Shown in pieces: positions 58,364-64,000 of a DNA stretch of 64,000 nucleotides. Positions within the stretch are counted from its first letter, which is position 1, and each line of letters opens with the position of its first letter. The notes below the pieces were generated by a model. It did no database searches, was not told the origin of the DNA, and worked only from the letters and a program-made list of their open reading frames with translations. Both the position numbers and the translations under genes were made by a program. Source of the stretch: Cristatella mucedo (Eukaryota; Bryozoa; Phylactolaemata; Cristatellidae). The DNA lies in the NCBI GenBank assembly GCA_009760855.2, contig WPIO01000058.1:1852001-1916000 (forward strand), in the 5' to 3' direction.

Positions 58364-59876
58364 TGCTAGTAAGTTCCAGTCTGGCTTTAGAGCTAATCAC
58401 TCCACAGAGTCAGCATTGCTTCGGAAATACAACGACCTACTAAGAAATGCAGACATGGGTAGAGTGTCTCTGCTGGTTTTACTCGATCTTTCGGCAGCTT
58501 TTGATACCATCGATCACCAAGTTCTTCTAGAGCACCTCTCATCTCGCCTGGGCATCACTGGCACTGCTCTGCAGTGGTTCAGGTCCTATCTCAGTGGGAG
58601 ACTCCAGAGTATTGACGTGAATGGACAAAGATCATCTAAAGTACCTCTAAAATATGGAGTACCCCAGGGCTCCGTGCTAGGTCCGGTCCTTTTCACGGTT
58701 TATACTCTCCCTCTTGCTGATGTGATTGCCAAGCACAATCTAGGCTTTCACTTCTATGTGGATAACACTCAGTTGTACCTCTGCTTTGATCCCTCCCAGC
58801 CTTCGAGCACCTCAAATTTTCTCAACTCACTTGCTGCATGCATTGATGACATCCACACATGGATGGCATCAAATTTTCTAAAACTAAATGACGATGCAAT
58901 AACTTACTAGTCATGGGCTAACCCAGTGTGACTCACAAATTGGAAAGGCTGACTCTCAAAATTGGCTCTGCCAGCATATCTCCAGTTGAATCAGCTCGAA
59001 ATCTAGGTGTCATATTCCAAAGTGACCTCTCGTTAGACGACCATATCAGCTCCTCAGTCAAATCTGCCTATTTTCAGCTCCATAACATTGTTAGAATTCA
59101 GGCTTGTTTAGATAAGGATACCACGACCAAGTTGGTCCATGCATTCGTGACCTCCCATCTCGACTTCTGCAACTCACTGCTTACTGGCCTACCAGCATGT
59201 GCGATCAGGCTATTGCAGCTGGTGCAAAACTCTGCAGCTAGGCTTGTCTGGCGTGAGCGTCTCAGTTGCCACATTACTCCACTTCTCTCCGACCTGCACT
59301 GGCTACCAGTAAAGCAACAGATTGACTTCAAGGTTATGTCGCTCACTTTTAGGTCACTTCATTCTATGGCTCCAGCCTATCTCTCAGATATACTACCCCA
59401 TCAGGCCAAGCATCGTACCACCTGCTTTTCGGAATCCAATAGTCTACAAATACCCCGTACAAACCTTAAATCCTTTGGAGACCGTGCATTTAGTTCGTAT
59501 GCTCCCAAAGCCTGGAACTTCCACCCGACCTGCGTCAGAACATCCCCTGACCTGACCAAATTTAAAAGGAACTTAAAAACACACCTATTTAGGACAGCAT
59601 TTAGTGGGTCCCGTGATTCGTCCTTCACGTGCTTATGCATGCTGACACTGTGCATGCTGCCACTAACCGCACTTGCATGCTGACCCTGTGCATGTCATCC
59701 CTAACCATATTATTCATTTTGTTTGTTTTTTCAAGCATGATTTTACTCACCATTCAATTGCATTTCCCTTTGCAGCCAATTTAAAGCGGCTAGAAAGAGA
59801 TTAAGTTCCCTGAGGGTGCTTTATCAAGTGCATTATTATTATTATTATCATTATTATTATTATTATTATTATTATG
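58364..59876 (+). mobile_element. LINE B (copy i)
   Basis: 1,513 bp. The RT frame at about 58,364-58,910 includes FQSGFRANHSTESALL, LLDLSAAFDTIDHQVLLEHL and FHFYVDNTQLYLCF (YVDN for YADD), then stops after NDDAITY. The C-terminal frame 58,928-59,683 follows. 3' hairpin GCGGCTAGAAAGAGATTAAG / TTCCCTGAGGGTGC and ATT tail at 59,831-59,875. Shares its 5' end and lesions with copy f. Confidence 0.9.
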
Positions 59877-59879
59877 TAG

Positions 59880-60530
59880 TTAAGGGCAATCCATTATAGT
59901 TTCCTAAAAGCAGCTGCTACTCGCTATGGCCCTTCTACTACTATACAAATGAGACTGCTGATTCGGCTTTACTTGCTTCTTTAGTTTATGACTGTAAGCT
60001 GTGATTGTCCGTAGTGGGCTTCTTTTTATCAATTGGTGCCGTTAACTGCCCAAGTTCTTGATCGCGAAGATGCTGTGAAGACTAATGGTCCCGTCAGTCC
60101 CAAAGGCTTGCTGAGAGCTTGCTTGTCGGTCAGGATCTTTGGCAAAGAATTCCGAAGAAAAGCAGCTCAATGGGCAAAAAAGCTGGTAAGGTGTGATAAC
60201 AATATAAGAAGTACGACTACATTCGACTATAGCACGTAAGGAAAACTCCGAGCTCAAACTCTAAAGCCGGTGTTGGGTGCCGAAAGAACGATGGTCTGTC
60301 TGCCTGCACAATCAGCAGAGAATTGGACTAGCAGCCCTGAGGTTGCGCGATTGCTCTCTAGTTCTAACCAATATTTTTGGGCACTCATAATTAAATCTTT
60401 ATTTAACACCCCCTCCCATTAAAGCCACACACAAATAGCGATTCACAGTTTGCAAAAAGATGGCAGAGCGCACTTGGCTAGGGGGAGGGGGCTTTTTCAG
60501 CCTTCGGTCTCATAGCTAATTATAAAAAAT
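59880..60530. other. No feature recognised
   Basis: No recognised gene. A 68-codon plus-strand frame at 60,033 resembles nothing I know. Confidence 0.5.
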
Positions 60531-60825
60531 AATAATAATACATTTGATATTGCACCCTCAGATAGCTCAATCTCTTTCTAGGCATTTTACATTTGCTGCA
60601 AAGGAAGCACGATCGAATGGTTAGTGGTAGTATGCTCAATAAACAAGAATAATGTGGTTAGGAGTGACATGCACAGGGTCAGTATGCAAGTATGGTTAGT
60701 AGCACCATGCACAGCATCAGCACACATAAGCACATAAAAGTCAAATCACACAGACCCACTAAATGCTGCGATAAATAGATGTGTTTGTTTCTTTTTAAAT
60801 GTGGTCAAGTCAGGAGATGTCGGCT
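60530..60825 (-). mobile_element. LINE B 3' UTR fragment
   Basis: AATAATAATACATTTGATAT tail, hairpin CACCCTCAGATAGCTCAATC / TCTTTCTAGGCATTT and 3' UTR (GTTAGGAGTGACATGCACAG) on the minus strand. Confidence 0.8.
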
Positions 60826-61110
60826 GACGAGATAGCTGAGAGACTTTTGTAGCACTGTACTTCGAAAATAGAACAACCGGTTCTCACTTTTGGCCATGTA
60901 CATTATGTGACAGAAATGCCAACAGAGAAGCTAGTTCCTCATCCTAGAGGCTCGAACGTGATCTCGTATGCAGGGTCGACCCTGACTTTATTGGTTTGAA
61001 GCTTTGCAACTACTCACTAACTGAATTAATCTCATTAAGTTTAATACTGCATGACTGGCATCTAAAGAGAGTACAGTGAATCATTTGATAGCCTTTTTAT
61101 CGATTTTCTT
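60826..61110. other. No feature recognised
   Basis: Nothing recognised on either strand. Confidence 0.5.
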
Positions 61111-61563
61111 TCAGTACACCAACAACTTGGCTCCTCCATACCCAGCTGAACTGCTGCACCAGCTTCAGCCTCATTGTGCCCTCAGGTCCTGTGTGAACAA
61201 TAAATTAGCTGTTCCATTCCTTTGCTCAAAGATCGTTGGTGACAGAAGCTCTAGCTCTGCAGGTCCTAGACTGTGGAACTTGCTTCCACAATTCTTACGA
61301 CAACTACTCTCCTGCTGACGACTATGGCTCATCCTATACAGCGGTCCTGAGCTACTACTTCCATGTTACTCACTACCTCAACTGGTCTCTTGATTCTGCT
61401 ATGCTTCCCATTTTTGCGTAAGTGAAGTCTGCTGGCTACCGAATGTGTACCGAAAGCTGCTTGGGCTATGAGTGGGCTACACAAATCTCTCCTGCGTAAC
61501 ACCTGTACAGTCTTTGTAGCTTGTGGAGCTGTAGATGGAGATACGCTACACTGCATTACATAG
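61110..61563 (+). mobile_element. LINE A 3' end
   Basis: RT C-terminal end (LRSCVNNKLAVPFL, SSSAGPRLWNLLPQFL) and 3' UTR to GCTACACTGCATTACAT. Matches 1,050-1,450 reversed. Confidence 0.85.
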
Positions 61564-61722
61564 AACAAGCAGGGCCTTCATGCGTAGAGAATAAAGTGCA
61601 TCTATGTGAACTTCTTCACCTCAAGCGACCCTGATCTTCCTCTCATTAGAACAAGCCAGTTTCCACTGGCATCCACCGAAGCCTCCTCTTAGCCACCAGC
61701 TGTTGTCCCAATTAATTAGTAC

Positions 61723-61892
61723 CGTGATGGCACACTAGGTAAGGCGTGGCTTTCACGACCTTGGTTCCGAGGTCGTGGGTTCGATTCCTGTGGTGGGCGA
61801 TTCTTTACTGCCACTGCAAGCGGTGGTGATAGCCATAACGGCTCTTCTGTCGCTATACAAAAAGAGGCTGTTTAATCAGCTAGGATTAATGT
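61723..61892 (+). mobile_element. tRNA-derived SINE, best preserved copy
   Basis: CCGTGATGGCACACTAGGTA carries the A-box region, and GGTTCGATTCC at 61,778-61,788 is a perfect B box. A hairpin follows near 61,806-61,831 (TGCCACTGCAAGCGGTGGTG), then CTTCTGTCGCTATACAAAAA and AATCAGCTAGGATTA. It adjoins the satellite array. The tRNA-like head does not fold into a full tRNA, so it is not a tRNA gene. Confidence 0.92.
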
Positions 61893-61899
61893 TATTCAT

Positions 61900-64000
61900 T
61901 ATTTACATCGACGAACTGGTTTCGTAAAATCAAGCACACCGGTTCGACAAATTACCTCAATCCACTGAAATCCACTTTAATTAGGCAAACATCGACCAGA
62001 CATTAGCATCGCCGAGCTCTAATTTCGTGCAGATATTGTAGTACATGTTCGATTTTATCTATCCACCAAATTTCATGTCACTTCGAACAAGCGTACTTAT
62101 GCAAATGAGCTTTTGACGCCGGATGCCTGTACCACAATCCACCGAAATCCATTCTAGTTCCCGTCAAATTCTCTACAAATCAGCTACACACAGGTTCAAA
62201 AAGTTTGGAATATCAAACTATGCTGCATGTACAATGTACCCAGAAAATTTCGGGCGATTCTACTCACGAATTCTCACGAGGTCGACTGAAATAATATTGC
62301 AGTAGCCCAGGCCAATACCGCAATCGACTGCATTCCACTGTGCAACGAAAGAAATCCTGTTCGAAAAGCTCCTTTTTTGATTGCATATGACAGCACACTC
62401 TGCGACAACTGTACTTAAAAGATTTCATTTGCATTGGCACGGCCGTTCTCGTGCAATGTGCGGCAATCTACTGCAGTAGCCCGGGCCAGTACCACAATCT
62501 ACCGAATCCGCGGCATTAAAAATCGAAATAGATTGTGCCGGGCTCCAGTTTGTACTGCATATTAAAGTTCACCTTGCTGTGTGCACAACCACGTAAAATA
62601 AAAAAATTGTGCTTCCTCGCAATGGGCAGCAATCGCCTGAAATGACATGGAAAACTACAGCAATCCACTCTACTACGCAACAAATCATCCTCAAATCTCC
62701 ATCGCAAAGCTCTAATTGACATTGCATATAGGACTAGACTCAGTTCAAAGTTCATCCACTAAATTTCGCTCACTGTGCACATGCGTTCTTATGCAATGAA
62801 TTGCAATCAACTGCAACGGCCCGGTCCCATACCGCAATCCACCTCAATGTGCCACAATCCGCTGCAATCCACCACACAGCAACCAGAACGTGCGTACACT
62901 AGAAACTCTAATTATGATTGCACACTGCTCTACTCTTCGGTTATTGTGTACTCACATAACTTCACTGTAATAGCCTCCACCATTCTGCACTAATGCATTG
63001 CAATTGACTGCAACTGCCCGAGTCAGTATCGTGCAACACAACAAAACGACCAGAATAGATACACCTTACAATCTAATAGTGATTGTACGTTGTTCTGATC
63101 TTCGGTTATTGTGTAATCGATCAATTTCACTACAATTGCCTCGACCATTCGGCAGCAATCCACTGCAATTGACTGCAATTGACTGCAATGGCCGGGGGGG
63201 GGGCCAATACGGCAATCTCCAGCAATCTGATACAACATGCCCTGAAATCGGTTTTGCAATGCTCCAATATTGAATACATGTTACAAAGCACACAGTTTAA
63301 AGCTAATCGCATTATACATTATTTTAAGCAATTTCGCTCGTACAATATCGGGCAATGCATGGCAATCTATGGCAGCGGCTCGGCTCGAAGCAGCAATACA
63401 TTACAATCCGTGGCAAGTCGACCACATATTGGCTGCACGAAGTGCCATTTGTCATCGTATTTCACATTTCTTTGTGCTAAAAGTGAAATCATAGGACTTC
63501 CACGCCATTTAGCACATTAATTGTCAACACAATGCACGGTAATCGACAGCAATGGCAGGGACCAATACTTCTCTCCGTGACAAATCGACAAGAAATCGGC
63601 TCCACTAAGCTCCAATGCTCATTCCACGTAACATCTCACTGGCGCGAAATACTTTCAACCAGCTCTGACCGTTCAATCTTGGGCAATGCATGGCAATCGA
63701 CGGCAATGTCCCGGGCAAATACGGCAATCCATTATGATTCATCGTAAATTAGTGGAAAGTGACAGGGCCAAGATCAAATATTTCTAAGCTGTCACAGCTC
63801 ACTGTGTTTAGAGTGCAACTACATCATTTCAAACAATTGTGCACGTACAATCGCGAGCAATGAATGGCAATTGACGGCAATGGCCAGGGCCAATACCCCA
63901 ATTTGCAGTAAACTGACAAGAAATTGGCAGTGCCAAGCCCCAATTGTCATTATATATAACAGACCGCTGCACCCATTTGCTCATTAACTGCCAGCAATGT
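61900..64000. repeat. Satellite array, about 176-bp diverged monomers
   Basis: An anchor equivalent to ACCGCAATCC recurs at 61,958, 62,135, 62,321, 62,495, 62,661, 62,835, 63,034, 63,213, 63,394, 63,571, 63,725 and 63,899. Spacings are 154-199, mean about 176. Each monomer holds a cluster of GCAAT words about 10 bp apart followed by GGCCCGGGCC-like sequence and CAATACCGCAATCC. The array continues past the right edge. Small open frames in it are not genes. Confidence 0.88.

Noticed and set aside
61723..61800. Possible tRNA genes at sites with a perfect B box
   Set aside because: The same sequence recurs at seven or more loci with a shared non-tRNA body and tail, and no acceptor or anticodon stem pairs properly, so these are SINE heads.
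1..64000. CRISPR arrays, operons, rRNA genes, bacterial insertion sequences
   Set aside because: None seen; the window is eukaryotic, and the only regular repeat array (61.9-64.0 kb) has no spacer-repeat structure.

Overview
This window is animal nuclear DNA, most likely from an invertebrate; I cannot name the species. The evidence is a many-exon DNMT1 gene with GT-AG introns, LINE and LTR retrotransposons, tRNA-derived SINEs, a hAT transposon, AT-rich microsatellites and a satellite array. Gene density is low and most long open frames are transposon wreckage.

The main gene is a maintenance DNA (cytosine-5) methyltransferase, DNMT1, on the minus strand from about 20,418 (first recognised ATG) to 8,722 (stop). 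I traced 27 coding exons by splice signals, matching codon phase and family motifs. They give the order N-terminal tail, RFTS, CXXC zinc finger, BAH1, BAH2, basic Gly/Lys/Arg linker, catalytic domain. Motifs I, IV, VI, VIII and X are present. The one flaw is a probable +1 frameshift near 11,100. A broken partial copy of the same gene lies upstream at 22.4-24.0 kb.

Region by region: 1-6,058 is a degenerate Ty3/gypsy element with a near full-length LINE (family A) and a SINE inserted in it. 6,059-8,835 is the DNMT1 3' flank including its last exon. 8,836-20,420 is the rest of DNMT1. 22.4-30.0 kb holds the DNMT1 pseudo-copy, a 259-bp tandem duplication and nested LINEs. 30.0-35.5 kb holds two gypsy remnants. 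The second, 31.8-35.5 kb, continues into 35,521-38,295, an almost identical second copy of 6,059-8,835. 38.3-43.7 kb is LINE A interrupted by a hAT transposon with a perfect 8-bp target duplication. 43.7-46.9 kb is featureless. 46.9-54.1 kb is LINE A with LINE B nested in it. At 55.6-55.8 kb is the last exon of a BtpA-family gene. 56.3-61.6 kb is mostly LINE B copies and fragments, ending with a LINE A 3' piece. 61.9-64.0 kb is a previously unfamiliar satellite of about 176 bp whose monomers carry GCAAT words spaced by one DNA helical turn.

The signals most worth following are the satellite, the DNMT1 duplications with their sharp identity step, and a LINE B subfamily whose two longest copies share a 5' end and a dead reverse transcriptase.
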